From NCBI GenBank assembly GCA_945897695.1, contig CAMDGW010000032.1, positions 1 through 16,683 on the forward strand: a stretch of DNA of 16,683 nt, read 5' to 3'. Source of the stretch: Pseudobacteriovorax antillogorgiicola. GTDB taxonomy: Bacteria; Bdellovibrionota_B; Oligoflexia; Oligoflexales; RGVZ01. This document shows positions 1 through 7,650 of this stretch, piece after piece. A model generated the notes under the pieces. It was not told where the DNA came from. It searched no databases and worked only from the letters and a program-made list of their open reading frames with translations. Within the stretch, counting starts at the first letter, position 1; each line of letters begins with the position of its first letter. The position numbers and the translations under genes are program-made.

Positions 1-533
1 GCATTGGCACCAAAAAACATGGCACTGGCCGCAAAGATCAGTCTCGTAAAGTACACCACAGCTAACCCGGATGGAATAACAATCAAAAGAAGCGGCAAGC
101 GAGACCAGGGAACTCCGCCAGGCAGATTTGTTAGGGCCCAAACAAAACCCGTACTCACGATCAAAATATTTACGAAGTAGGCGGTATTTATCCGGTGCAA
201 ACTTGCCATAAATTGGGAATCGATAGGCTTTGTCAGGAGAAAATCAAGTTCTCCTTTGACAATTTTAACGCCAAGCTGATCCAGATTCTCCGAGAAAAAA
301 AACATGTAGAGAGCGTCAACAATGAAAAGCATGGTCATAAAAACTCGCATTTGCTCCACCTGCCAGCCACCCAAACGATCTGTGTGCACATACAAGATTT
401 CAAAAGTAGAAAGCTGGGCAATGTACCACAAAATATCCGTCAATACTTTTACGGAAAGATTAGCACGAAACTCCATGTCAGCAACGACACTGGTCTTAAG
501 AAAAGCACTTAAAATAGAAAGATAGCGTTTCAA
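1..533 (-). CDS. ABC-2 family exporter permease (COG3694-like), partial at left edge
   Basis: Reading the minus strand from a TTG at 533 gives 177 open codons that run off the window, so the C-terminal part is missing. The protein is an integral membrane subunit with alternating hydrophobic stretches. Residues about 92-108 read VKGELDFLLTKPIDSQF, a motif typical of the COG3694 permease that pairs with a COG4587 permease. The TTG start is chosen because an in-frame TAG lies only four codons upstream, an AGGA-type ribosome site lies about 8 nt before it, and homologues begin with a similar short basic segment before the MEFRAN-like region (ATG at 476 is the only near alternative). It lies 34 nt after the stop of the first permease and must be the last visible gene of that operon. 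The substrate cannot be told from sequence. I am confident of the family and moderately confident of the start. Confidence 0.85.
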   Translation of the reverse strand, partial: MKRYLSILSAFLKTSVVADMEFRANLSVKVLTDILWYIAQLSTFEILYVHTDRLGGWQVEQMRVFMTMLFIVDALYMFFFSENLDQLGVKIVKGELDFLLTKPIDSQFMASLHRINTAYFVNILIVSTGFVWALTNLPGGVPWSRLPLLLIVIPSGLAVVYFTRLIFAASAMFFGAN

Positions 534-567
534 ATCTTTGTCCTATCAAATCAGAGTCACCCTGAAC

Positions 568-1377
568 TCAAGCCCCGGTGCCCGAATACTTTTTAATGCT
601 GGTCGTCCACAAAAGTTGACCAATCAAACCAAAAACAATGGCCCAAATGATCACACTGCCAAGACTATTTAACACCAAGGAGGCGTCACAACGCCCCGTA
701 ATGTAGCCAACTGGCACATAAACTCCAGCGGAGAACGGCAACTGCAATAGCAGATGTTTAATAGCTGGAGGCGCCAAATCAATAGGGAAAAGCTCCCCTG
801 TAAAACACCAAATCGCAATATTTTTTGCGGCCGTGATCGAGGAAATTCGATTTAGATGAAAACCTCCACAGACAACAATAAAGCTAATATTGTATGCCAT
901 GACGAGGTACCCAAAAATCAAGAGACCTGCCAGCGGCAAGCGAGTCAGATCAGTTGGACCTGGAATCAAAAAAGTAGAAACAAAAGCTGGGACCACCAGC
1001 GATATCGCAGATGTCAGCACCTTGTAGGACATAAACTGTGAAAAATAGAACTGATAAAAAGAAAGAGGTCTGGTTAAAATCACATTAATCGTTCCCGACT
1101 GAATCTCCTCACCCATCCGGAATTCATACATCCAGTTCGCACCTACCCGCGCAACAAAGGCCGCCCAAAGAGCATAATGTAGATAATGGGCCTTGGAGAA
1201 GCCAGCCAGCTCCACTCCATCGCCGATACTTGATACCATCGCATACCACAAAGCCACTTCAACAGTCGCAGTCAGCACCGGCTGTAAGATTGCATCAACA
1301 AATAAATTAAAACGATATTCAAACTGCTGAATCCACGCGAGCCTAGCGGCGGCGAGATTCCGACGCCAAAAACTCAT
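568..1377 (-). CDS. ABC-2 family exporter permease (COG4587-like)
   Basis: This is a 269-residue polytopic inner-membrane protein with about six hydrophobic segments, the usual size for the family. The N-terminus has a basic amphipathic start (MSFWRRNLAAARLAWIQQFE) before the first membrane span. Residues 89-104 (GEEIQSGTINVILTRP) are the conserved cytoplasmic coupling motif of COG4587 permeases. The ATG at 1377 has a GAGGA site 8 nt upstream and lies inside the end of the ATPase gene, a 35-nt overlap that suggests translational coupling. Together with the ATPase and the downstream permease it should form a heteromeric exporter with two different membrane subunits. The transported substrate is unknown. 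Confidence 0.88.
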   Translation of the reverse strand: MSFWRRNLAAARLAWIQQFEYRFNLFVDAILQPVLTATVEVALWYAMVSSIGDGVELAGFSKAHYLHYALWAAFVARVGANWMYEFRMGEEIQSGTINVILTRPLSFYQFYFSQFMSYKVLTSAISLVVPAFVSTFLIPGPTDLTRLPLAGLLIFGYLVMAYNISFIVVCGGFHLNRISSITAAKNIAIWCFTGELFPIDLAPPAIKHLLLQLPFSAGVYVPVGYITGRCDASLVLNSLGSVIIWAIVFGLIGQLLWTTSIKKYSGTGA

Positions 1378-2365
1378 GGATCACATCCTCAAAATCCGTC
1401 TGCTCAATTTGAAGTTCTGCAATTCTCGTCTGCGACAAAATTTCCTTGAGAACCGCACTCACATCTTGACCGGCTACCGATAGATCTGCGATGGCAGCGC
1501 CTGCTTCGATAACCCATTCTCCACCATCAGCTTTCACCGAAACTTTCAGAGGATCGTCAAACCGCATCTTTAGGCGCTGCTTTAAGTCGGCCTTACCCAT
1601 AAATCCCTTCACTGTACCGTCATAAACGATTGCACCGTGACTGATCAGAAGTAAGCGGTCAGCCAAATGGGCGATATCATCCATATAATGACTGGTCAAA
1701 ATAATCGTTGGTCGTTCAGCCTTCGCGTAGCTTGTCAAAAACTCACGGATCGTGTTCTGTGCCACAATATCAAGACCAATGGTAGGCTCGTCCAAGAACA
1801 AGATCTGAGGTCGATGTAGCAGAGCACCGATGATCTCCATTTTCATCCGTTCTCCCAGGGAGAGTCTTCGCAGCTGAACATTAAGCTGGTCGGTACACTG
1901 AAGTTTCGTTGCCAGCTCAATAACGCGCAAGGTCACAGTATCTTTTGGTATATCGTAGATACGACCAAGCAATGAGAAACTGTCGGCTGGAGAAATATCC
2001 CACCACAGCTGGTTTTTCTGCCCCAACAGTATCCCCATGTTGCGCAAGTACGACTCTTGCCTGCGCCAGGGTTCAAAGCCCAACACGCTAGCGGTTCCAC
2101 TACTTGGATGCACCAGTCCAGAGAGAAGCTTCAGCAAAGTAGTCTTACCCGCCCCGTTTGCACCAACAAGCCCCACGATTGTTCCGCTCTTAATCTCCAG
2201 AGTCGTCGGTTTCAGAGCCTGCTTGTACTCGTACTTACGATTAAAAAAACCAGTGAGCGAAGCCTTCAGCCCCTGAGGTTTCTTATAGGTCTGAAAAACG
2301 CGCGATAGCGCTGTTGTGCTGATCGCGACGCTAGCGATATCGGATTTACTCAGTGACTGATCCAT
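1343..2365 (-). CDS. ABC exporter ATP-binding protein (COG4586-like)
   Basis: This is the ATPase of the ABC-2 exporter and hydrolyses ATP at the cytoplasmic face. With the ATG at 2365 it has 340 residues: Walker A GANGAGKT at about 68-75, the Q-loop region with GQKNQLWWD at about 115-123, the signature LSLGE at about 168-172, Walker B ILFLDEP at about 188-194 and the switch His at about 226. The GQKNQLWWD stretch is characteristic of COG4586 rather than of generic drug-efflux ATPases. The C-terminal 100 residues are the accessory domain common to the family. An upstream ATG at 2407 would add 14 residues and overlap the previous gene by 32 nt. I prefer 2365 because it has an AGG about 9 nt upstream and leaves a clean 10-nt gap, whereas the site before 2407 is too close to the start. 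Confidence 0.9.
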   Translation of the reverse strand: MDQSLSKSDIASVAISTTALSRVFQTYKKPQGLKASLTGFFNRKYEYKQALKPTTLEIKSGTIVGLVGANGAGKTTLLKLLSGLVHPSSGTASVLGFEPWRRQESYLRNMGILLGQKNQLWWDISPADSFSLLGRIYDIPKDTVTLRVIELATKLQCTDQLNVQLRRLSLGERMKMEIIGALLHRPQILFLDEPTIGLDIVAQNTIREFLTSYAKAERPTIILTSHYMDDIAHLADRLLLISHGAIVYDGTVKGFMGKADLKQRLKMRFDDPLKVSVKADGGEWVIEAGAAIADLSVAGQDVSAVLKEILSQTRIAELQIEQTDFEDVIHEFLASESRRR

Positions 2366-2375
2366 ATTATCAAAC

Positions 2376-2903
2376 CTATTTTCTATAACTACGTGCAGTT
2401 TCCACATAGTCCTTCGCTGACTGCTTCAAAAAGACGAGCTCTGCTTGCGTCAGTGGACGTACGGCCTTGGCCGGTGAACCCATCACCATCATTCCAGAAG
2501 GCATTTCTTTGCCGGGGGTGACTACCGATCCTGCCGCCACAAAACATCTGGCGCGAATAACCGCACCATCAAGGATGGTGGACCCCATTCCAATAAGACA
2601 CTCATCTTCGATCGTACAGGCGTGTATTACAGCATTGTGGCCAATGGTGACATCGCAGCCAATCTTGGTCGGGCCGGTCTTCGCTGTCACGTGGACTGTT
2701 GTATTGTCTTGAATATTCGTGCGAGCACCAATTTTTATTTTATTAACATCACCACGAATCACGGTATTAAACCAAATATTAACCTCATCTCCCAGCTCCA
2801 CCTGGCCGATCACTGCAGCACCACTAGCCAAAAACACATCTTTACCAACTTTAGGCTCATGATCCTGCCATGCCATCAAGGTTGAATTGGGCATCTTATT
2901 CAT
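2376..2903 (-). CDS. Gamma-carbonic-anhydrase-family protein (left-handed beta helix)
   Basis: This 175-residue protein is made almost entirely of hexapeptide repeats (for example VGKDVFLASGAAVIGQ), the signature of a left-handed beta helix that trimerises. Family marks are the N-terminal RGD (50-52), the NIQD at 63-66 and three potential zinc-binding histidines at 71, 89 and 94 in the spacing of the gamma class. The C-terminus (SPAKAVRPLTQAEL) and terminal helix match the YrdA/PaaY-type short branch, whose members are often annotated as carbonic anhydrase-like without proven activity. The ATG at 2903 has GAGGAG about 8 nt upstream. It is the first gene of the operon that continues 10 nt later into the ABC exporter genes. 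A link between the two functions is not evident from sequence. Confidence 0.9.
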   Translation of the reverse strand: MNKMPNSTLMAWQDHEPKVGKDVFLASGAAVIGQVELGDEVNIWFNTVIRGDVNKIKIGARTNIQDNTTVHVTAKTGPTKIGCDVTIGHNAVIHACTIEDECLIGMGSTILDGAVIRARCFVAAGSVVTPGKEMPSGMMVMGSPAKAVRPLTQAELVFLKQSAKDYVETARSYRK

Positions 2904-3030
2904 TTTGAATTCTCCTCTTCGGTCAATTCCATTTCGATCCTAAGCGAACGCTTTGATCCAAACCATCAAAATTTAGGGCCTTCGAATTTCTCCGACGATA
3001 AAAAAATTCCTCGAGATTTTAGCCGGTCAT

Positions 3031-3036
3031 TATAAA
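3031..3036 (+). promoter_or_regulatory. Possible -10 element upstream of leader ORF and M24 gene
   Basis: TATAAA lies about 34 nt before the ATG of the short leader ORF, a plausible distance for a -10 box. There is no recognisable -35 at 16-18 nt spacing, so the call rests on the -10 and the position only. Confidence 0.25.
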
Positions 3037-3069
3037 AGCGCTACAACTGCAACCAGAGGTGAGGACTTA

Positions 3070-3099
3070 ATGAATTTCTCTAGTAATCTTGAAACCTAG
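3070..3099 (+). CDS. Possible nine-residue leader peptide ahead of the M24 gene
   Basis: The reading frame ATG...TAG encodes MNFSSNLET. What makes it stand out is the purine-rich GAGGTGAGGA immediately upstream, one of the better ribosome sites in the window, about 5 nt before the ATG. It sits some 180 nt before the GTG start of the M24 peptidase-like gene on the same strand. It contains no run of one amino acid that would suggest classical attenuation. It may be a regulatory upstream ORF, the relic of a decayed gene, or chance. Confidence 0.25.
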   Translation: MNFSSNLET

Positions 3100-3282
3100 C
3101 AACTTTGCGTTCTGCGGGCAGAGAACAGACTAACGTCCTTAATATTTTTCACAACCACTTTCTTGCTTTTTATCAACATTTGCAGCATTTTAAACGGAAG
3201 CAAAAGAAGCTGCCTGTTAAAAAACTTTGCAAGCCCGATAACTCTTTTCGACAACGCAGATTTGCTCAAAGGGTAAAATCAA

Positions 3283-3948
3283 GTGGAGAACAGGTCGAAC
3301 ATAGAAATGATCCATTCAGATGCCGTCGCCAGCATGACCGGAGACGCGCGAGATTTGACATGGAAAGCTGTTCGCGAAATCAAAGAATTGATCAAACCCG
3401 GCATGACCGAACAGGAAGCGATCAAACTGGCCAATCAGTATTTTGCAAGTCAGGGTGTTAGAAAATTTTGGCACAAGACACACATTCGGTTTGGAAGCTC
3501 AACAGTACTCAGTTTTGACGATGCCTATCAAGAAAGCGTCGTTCTAAAATCTGAAGATATTTTCTATATCGATGTCGGCCCAGTCTGGGGCAATATTGAA
3601 GGTGACTGCGGGGAAACATTTGTGATCGGTGAAAATCCCGATTTCATCAAAATTTCGCGGGACGTGAAGACGCTATTTGGCAAGGTCCGAGAATACTGGA
3701 GAGACAATTCACCTTCAGGCGTAAATATATACGAATATGCAAACAAACTAGTTTTGCAAATGGGCTACGTTCTTCACCCTTCATATGTCAAGGGTCACCG
3801 ACTGTCTGAATTTTCACACTTCAAATACACTAAGGAGGGTATTGGTCACTTGGAATTCACACCATCTCCAGAACGATGGGTATTAGAATTTCAAATATGC
3901 CATCCTTCCATGAAATTCGGAGCCTTCTACGAGGACCTGCTTTGCTAG
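3283..3948 (+). CDS. M24-family metallopeptidase-like protein (pita-bread fold, catalytic domain only)
   Basis: This 221-residue protein has the methionine aminopeptidase / Xaa-Pro aminopeptidase (creatinase) fold. The five metal ligands can be assigned: Asp97 and Asp108 in DVGPVWGNIEGDCG with the canonical 11-residue spacing, His172 in GHRLSEFSH, Glu202 in LEFQI and Glu217 in GAFYEDLL. The length matches the bare catalytic domain, so the N-terminal domain of aminopeptidase P is absent. Family members can be dipeptidases, aminopeptidases or non-peptidase enzymes, and substrate cannot be inferred. It lacks a signal peptide and should be cytoplasmic. The start is a GTG with AAGGG about 9 nt upstream. 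ATG at 3307 is the alternative but has a poorer ribosome site. The gene appears to be alone, with more than 100 nt on each side. Confidence 0.85.
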   Translation: MENRSNIEMIHSDAVASMTGDARDLTWKAVREIKELIKPGMTEQEAIKLANQYFASQGVRKFWHKTHIRFGSSTVLSFDDAYQESVVLKSEDIFYIDVGPVWGNIEGDCGETFVIGENPDFIKISRDVKTLFGKVREYWRDNSPSGVNIYEYANKLVLQMGYVLHPSYVKGHRLSEFSHFKYTKEGIGHLEFTPSPERWVLEFQICHPSMKFGAFYEDLLC

Positions 3949-3974
3949 ATGGACTCTATTAAATTTGTTCATAA

Positions 3975-4003
3975 TTGCCACAATGACTTTGTAAGGTTAT
4001 GAC
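3975..4003 (+). promoter_or_regulatory. Candidate sigma-70-type promoter for the rhodanese-like gene
   Basis: TTGCCA (3975-3980) and TATGAC (3998-4003) are separated by 17 nt. They match the TTGACA and TATAAT consensus at five and four of six positions. The predicted transcript start would be about 45-50 nt before the ATG at 4058. Confidence 0.35.
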
Positions 4004-4057
4004 TATCACTCGAGCATCCAATTCTTAATAACTGATCTGTGACGCGCAAAGGCTGCC

Positions 4058-4552
4058 ATGAAGAACACCACCATCCGACCCTGGAGTCCTGAAACTCGTT
4101 TAGATACTCTTGGATTCGAATTTCTTGATGTTATTTTAAGAGAGCGCTTTCTACTCCCCCCAGCTGAGCTAAAGAAAATCGGGGAGAACGTCCCCGCAAC
4201 ACTTGGGGAGGTATCTAGACTTTCTGGTATGCCTTACGAGGAAATTTACAACGTCATTGACGAGTGCCTAGATTTGGGCCGAGATATTTGGACGGACATC
4301 AAGGACCTCGGCGAAGCGGCAGGAGTTGAGGGAACTATCATTGTGGATATGCGACCAGACGTTTCCTTTGAATCTGAGCCTTTGCACGAGTCCGCCAGAC
4401 TTTTCCACATGCAGAACCCATCCACACTTTTGCCATTTCTTAGGACATGCAGCCGAGTCCTAGTCATATCAAACTCTGAAGAGCATGCCTGGAGTGCAGC
4501 TATGGCACTGCGAAAAATGTCTATTAACGCTTTTTTGCCTCGGCTCCCCTAA
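4058..4552 (+). CDS. Unrecognised protein with degenerate rhodanese-like C-terminal domain
   Basis: This is a 164-residue soluble protein that I do not recognise as a named family. The N-terminal half (about 15-90) is helical, and its stretch TLGEVSRLSGMPYEEIYNVI (48-67) looks like a small helix-turn or DUF1858-type helical module. The C-terminal half resembles the second part of a rhodanese domain: IIVDMRP at 94-100 fits the early beta strand and Asp, and VLVISNSEEHAWSAAMALRKM (starting at 134) fits the active-site loop strand and following helix. The catalytic cysteine expected in the loop is replaced by Ser-Asn-Ser (138-140), so sulphur transfer is unlikely and a binding or regulatory role is more probable. 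The ATG at 4058 has AAAGG about 6 nt upstream. It lies 84 nt before the PilZ gene on the same strand, but a strong promoter lies between them. Confidence 0.7.
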   Translation: MKNTTIRPWSPETRLDTLGFEFLDVILRERFLLPPAELKKIGENVPATLGEVSRLSGMPYEEIYNVIDECLDLGRDIWTDIKDLGEAAGVEGTIIVDMRPDVSFESEPLHESARLFHMQNPSTLLPFLRTCSRVLVISNSEEHAWSAAMALRKMSINAFLPRLP

Positions 4553-4588
4553 ATTGCATTTGAATCGACCGGAACTTTCCTGAGATTG

Positions 4589-4597
4589 TGATATAAT
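4589..4597 (+). promoter_or_regulatory. Extended -10 promoter for the PilZ gene
   Basis: The nonamer TGATATAAT is a perfect extended -10 (TGn-TATAAT). No good -35 lies 15-19 nt upstream, which is usual for extended -10 promoters. It is 39 nt before the ATG of the PilZ gene, giving an expected 5' leader of about 30 nt containing the AGAGGA ribosome site. Confidence 0.55.
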
Positions 4598-4636
4598 TAT
4601 TCCTGAATTTTATTTTCTCGACCTTAAGAGGATGCC

Positions 4637-5383
4637 ATGCCCGTTCTTAATATTTTGAAATCTATTTTTGACCGTATCACTGGACAAAAAACTGCGGGTG
4701 GATTGAACAAAAATGAACGTCGCTACTTTAATCGCTACTCAATTAACAACCCTAAAATCTGCGCCCTAAACCACGCTGAACGCGGCAAATTCCAGGTCGC
4801 CAATCTCTCCTATCAAGGTGCCCTTGTGGAGAGCCTTTTAGGATCATCTCTAAATGAGTTGGCAGTCCCAATAACGGTCGAGCTCGATGCTTGCGGGATC
4901 TCTGCAAAGTTTCGAGTGTTCAAAATTGAGCCTCGAGATGTTGGCTGGGTGGTGCATTTCGAGCACAGTGGCGAGGGATCAATTCAAAGCCTGGGAGCGT
5001 TTGTTGAGCCTGTGCGCTGCGGTAACTCCGCGGTTTCAATGCCAACCGATCCATCTAAAGCCTTGCTTCCAGGCATGACGAGAGTCAGGTTTTTTGGTGA
5101 TGGCCCATTCGACATACTTATTGAGAAAAAGGAGACCGGTGAAATTACATTTATAATGGCCACGATTCGCCGCGGCGCCGAATACGGAAGTTTGACTTGG
5201 AGTCATGGCCAACTTCAAACACAAAAAAATGTTGATTCCGAAGGCGTGTCATCTCGCATGAGTCAGACCCAAGATATTGACCGAAAACTAGTCTCTTCCT
5301 GTGCACTTGCGTGCCTTGGTCTAAATTTTCCTGAAGGTCCGGCATGCGCAAAGGTTTTATCAGAGGCTATTACATCACGATAG
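4637..5383 (+). CDS. PilZ-domain c-di-GMP-binding protein
   Basis: This 248-residue protein carries both halves of the PilZ c-di-GMP signature in its N-terminal part: RRYFNR at 28-33 gives the RxxxR arginines (29 and 33), and NLSYQG at 56-61 gives the [D/N]xSxxG motif. The beta-barrel strands continue to about residue 120. Residues about 130-248 form a second region of mixed strands and a C-terminal helix that I do not recognise. Its cytoplasmic role would be to sense c-di-GMP and alter a partner protein, with motility or surface functions as typical outputs. The ATG has AGAGGA about 4 nt upstream. It converges on the hisC-like gene with only 22 nt between the stop codons and no obvious terminator hairpin. 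No enzymatic c-di-GMP domain is present in the window. Confidence 0.85.
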   Translation: MPVLNILKSIFDRITGQKTAGGLNKNERRYFNRYSINNPKICALNHAERGKFQVANLSYQGALVESLLGSSLNELAVPITVELDACGISAKFRVFKIEPRDVGWVVHFEHSGEGSIQSLGAFVEPVRCGNSAVSMPTDPSKALLPGMTRVRFFGDGPFDILIEKKETGEITFIMATIRRGAEYGSLTWSHGQLQTQKNVDSEGVSSRMSQTQDIDRKLVSSCALACLGLNFPEGPACAKVLSEAITSR

Positions 5384-5405
5384 AACGAGATCCGCGCAAA
5401 AGACC

Positions 5406-6521
5406 TTATATCGCTGTCATGCTCGCAAATGCGCTGATCAAGCGGTCATTTTCTGCACCGGTTCCAATTGAAATTCTTAGACAGCCAGCCAGACCTGGAG
5501 CTCCGGAGACATTCCGAACCAATATTCCAGACTTAATCAGGTGCTGATAGGCACCAGTGGACAGGCCATTGTCAGGCCACCTCAGTAAAAGAAAATTTGC
5601 CTGACTGGGTTTAACGGAGAATTTGAGACGCGTTGACTCACGACTTAGGGCGCCATAAACACGGCCACGCTCGCTTAAGGCATTTGCAACGATATCATCG
5701 AAGACTCTTGCCATACTTTGATTTTCCATGACTTCGGTCGCGGCCACTAGGGTAAATTGATTCAAGAGAAACGGCACGCGAGGTTTTCTTAGGAGTTCAA
5801 TAACGTTGGCGCCACCTAGGATGTATCCGAGTCTTACACCTGCAGCTCCCAGGGTCTTGCTAAACGTTCTGACCAGAATCAGATTAGAAAACTCTCCAAG
5901 CATATCGGTATATTCCTCGTCGGAAAATTCGCAGTACGCCTCATCTCCAATAAACAAGACGTCGGGAAACTTTCGAAGAAGAGTCGTCAAAACCTCACGA
6001 CTTAAAACATTTCCCACAGGATTATTGGGCGAAGCGAACAGCACCATGCTGCCAGCGGGTAGATCAGGAAGTAGAGAAACATCATATTCCAAATCAGAAT
6101 TTAGAGGCCAGACCTCGTAGGGAATACCCTCATACTGACAGTGACTTTCATAGAGAGGAAAAGAGGGCCTCGCTAACACAACTTTACCGCGAATAGCTTT
6201 GCTAAACGTTTGTAGAATCAGACCGATCAGATAGTTGGAGCCTGGGCCTAACAAAATATTTTTAGATGTTACCCCAAGCTTGTCAGCAATCTTTGCAGCT
6301 AGGTCGTCGGCAAATGGTGTGGGGTATCTGTTCCAGGGACGCGCTTTCAATTTTGCAAGAACGATATCTTTAACGGCATCTGGCCAGTCCCATGGACTTT
6401 CGTTCTGGTCAAGTTTGACCTCCACATCCAAAGCTTCCAATTGGTATCCACGCGCCCTAAATATGGAGGGCGTCATGAAACGTTCAAGAAAGCCCTGGCT
6501 TGGATTAAGCACTTCAGTCAC
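5406..6521 (-). CDS. hisC: Histidinol-phosphate aminotransferase-type class I/II aminotransferase
   Basis: This 371-residue cytoplasmic PLP enzyme matches HisC length and layout. The N-terminus has the substrate-loop signature LDQNESPWDWP, followed by NRYPTPFADDL (64-74). PLP contacts include LGPGSN (91-96), SPNNPVG (164-170), GDEAY (192-196) and the Schiff-base lysine at 222 in RTFSKTLGAAGVRLGY. The carboxylate-binding arginine is at 349 in LRISIGT. HisC transfers an amino group from glutamate to imidazole acetol phosphate in histidine synthesis, but paralogues act on aromatic or other amino acids and no other his gene is present here, so the exact substrate is uncertain. The start is a GTG that overlaps the trmL stop as GTGA, with GGAGG 5 nt upstream inside trmL, which fixes the start and implies translational coupling. 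Confidence 0.88.
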   Translation of the reverse strand: MTEVLNPSQGFLERFMTPSIFRARGYQLEALDVEVKLDQNESPWDWPDAVKDIVLAKLKARPWNRYPTPFADDLAAKIADKLGVTSKNILLGPGSNYLIGLILQTFSKAIRGKVVLARPSFPLYESHCQYEGIPYEVWPLNSDLEYDVSLLPDLPAGSMVLFASPNNPVGNVLSREVLTTLLRKFPDVLFIGDEAYCEFSDEEYTDMLGEFSNLILVRTFSKTLGAAGVRLGYILGGANVIELLRKPRVPFLLNQFTLVAATEVMENQSMARVFDDIVANALSERGRVYGALSRESTRLKFSVKPSQANFLLLRWPDNGLSTGAYQHLIKSGILVRNVSGAPGLAGCLRISIGTGAENDRLISAFASMTAI

Positions 6522-6982
6522 AGATGCCTCCGTTTTTTCATCAAATGATCGTATAAAACAATACTCACGGCGTTTGCCACATTCAAGCTGCGAACACCTT
6601 CATGAAAGATGGGGATTTTATAGGCGTGATCGGGCCAACGTTCAAATACCCATGCCGGAAGACCCTTTGTCTCCTGGCCAAAGATCAGCAAATCAGTCTC
6701 TACAGGCATTTCCGTATAAATTTTTGTGGCCTTGGTGCTAAAAAAAGCAAAACGGCCACCAAACCGCGAAACAAGCTCTTCCAGCTCATCATGAATTTCA
6801 AGGTCGAGAAATGGCCAGTAATCAAGTCCCGCGCGACGAAGATTTCTGTCATGCGCAGAGAATCCAAATGGTCGAATTAGATGGAGCCGACACTGAGTGG
6901 CAGCCGCCAGCCTTCCAATATTTCCAGCATTTTGTGGAATTTCGGGGCGAAATAGGCATATCTCTGGATGCCCTTTGATCAT
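6518..6982 (-). CDS. trmL: tRNA (cytidine/uridine-34 2'-O)-methyltransferase TrmL
   Basis: This 154-residue SPOUT-family methyltransferase is of the usual TrmL/YibK length. It has the three conserved motifs: PEIPQNAGNIGR at 13-24, FGQETKGLP at 101-109, and RSLNVANAVSIVLY at 131-144, which form the knotted SAM site. LRRAGLDYW at 48-56 is also characteristic of TrmL. The enzyme methylates the ribose of the wobble base 34 in certain leucine tRNAs as a homodimer. The ATG overlaps the CPBP-protease stop codon as ATGA and an AGGAGG lies about 12 nt upstream inside that gene. It sits between the protease and the aminotransferase in a tightly coupled three-gene operon. Confidence 0.93.
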   Translation of the reverse strand: MIKGHPEICLFRPEIPQNAGNIGRLAAATQCRLHLIRPFGFSAHDRNLRRAGLDYWPFLDLEIHDELEELVSRFGGRFAFFSTKATKIYTEMPVETDLLIFGQETKGLPAWVFERWPDHAYKIPIFHEGVRSLNVANAVSIVLYDHLMKKRRHL

Positions 6983-7650
6983 GGTCCGCCAGGACCTCCT
7001 GAAACATCAGGTGTTGCTTTTACCGGCTTCAAAACAATGCGAGTCAGGGCGCGAATACCAACAAAGTTCACGAGGAAATGAATCATAATGGCAGGCCAAA
7101 GAGAGCCTGTAACCTCGACCACCGCACCAAGGATAACCCCGGCGACCATCGCCCAAACAGTCCATGCAGAAACTCCGCCTTCGGGGTCAAGGTGAAGCAG
7201 GCCAAAGAGCACACTCGTAAACCACAAACCAAGAAAAGGTTGAATAGCTCCCCGAAATAGAATTTCCTCGCCCACTGCCGAAACTAACGCAAGCCAGATA
7301 ACACCCAACCAACCCAAACCGCCAAACATCAAGGCCATCCGGCGCTTGAATGTGACATAGGAGGCAAAAAAATCTTCCATTAGTCTTTGAAACAAAAGCA
7401 GGAAGGCAACGGCTGCCACAACGATGTAAAGTGTCGTTGCATGATTGTAAGAGATGTCACCTAGGAGCGTTCTAACGTTTTTGTGATACCACCAACAAAT
7501 TTCAAAACCAACTATCCCCATCACAAGATAAGCAATGGTGGAAGCCTTAAGAATACTTGGTCCAAGGCCTCTATTTTTTCTTGGTTGGGGGTTTGCTTGC
7601 TGCGCCATAACTTTCCCTGTAAGTGCAAGAGATTCCGAAGAATTCTCCAT
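6979..7650 (-). CDS. CPBP-family intramembrane metalloprotease (Abi/Rce1-like)
   Basis: This 223-residue membrane protein has about five to six hydrophobic segments. The catalytic motifs of the CPBP (Rce1-related) family are all present: EEILFR with Glu128, Glu129 and Arg133, FGLLHL with His153, and HFLVN with His191 and Asn195. The cytoplasmic N-terminal 30 residues are polar and the C-terminus ends in a Gly/Pro tail that runs into the trmL start. Bacterial members are variously linked to bacteriocin self-immunity, protein processing or unknown tasks, and no peptide substrate gene is seen nearby. The ATG at 7650 has AAGGA 5-6 nt upstream. ATG at 7608 also has a usable site, so the first 14 residues are uncertain. 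It is the first gene of the operon with trmL and hisC. Confidence 0.88.
   Translation of the reverse strand: MENSSESLALTGKVMAQQANPQPRKNRGLGPSILKASTIAYLVMGIVGFEICWWYHKNVRTLLGDISYNHATTLYIVVAAVAFLLLFQRLMEDFFASYVTFKRRMALMFGGLGWLGVIWLALVSAVGEEILFRGAIQPFLGLWFTSVLFGLLHLDPEGGVSAWTVWAMVAGVILGAVVEVTGSLWPAIMIHFLVNFVGIRALTRIVLKPVKATPDVSGGPGGP

Larger units (their letters stand above)
2904..3282. other. Divergent intergenic region between carbonic-anhydrase operon and M24 gene
   Basis: This 379-bp stretch separates two divergent genes and must hold both promoters. Visible items are a small inverted repeat AAGCG-AA-CGCTT at 2942-2953, a TATAAA at 3031-3036 without a convincing -35, and a nine-codon ORF with a strong ribosome site at 3070-3099. 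An open frame from 3105 that enters the M24 gene in another frame has no ribosome site and no recognisable protein character. I see no RNA gene or mobile element here. Confidence 0.5.

Noticed and set aside
195..525. Plus-strand open frames near the left edge
   Set aside because: They are antisense to the second ABC-2 permease, whose minus-strand reading has clear family motifs.
3105..3461. Plus-strand open frame of 118 codons overlapping the start of the M24 gene
   Set aside because: It lacks a ribosome site, has a random-looking basic composition and overlaps a well-supported gene in another frame.
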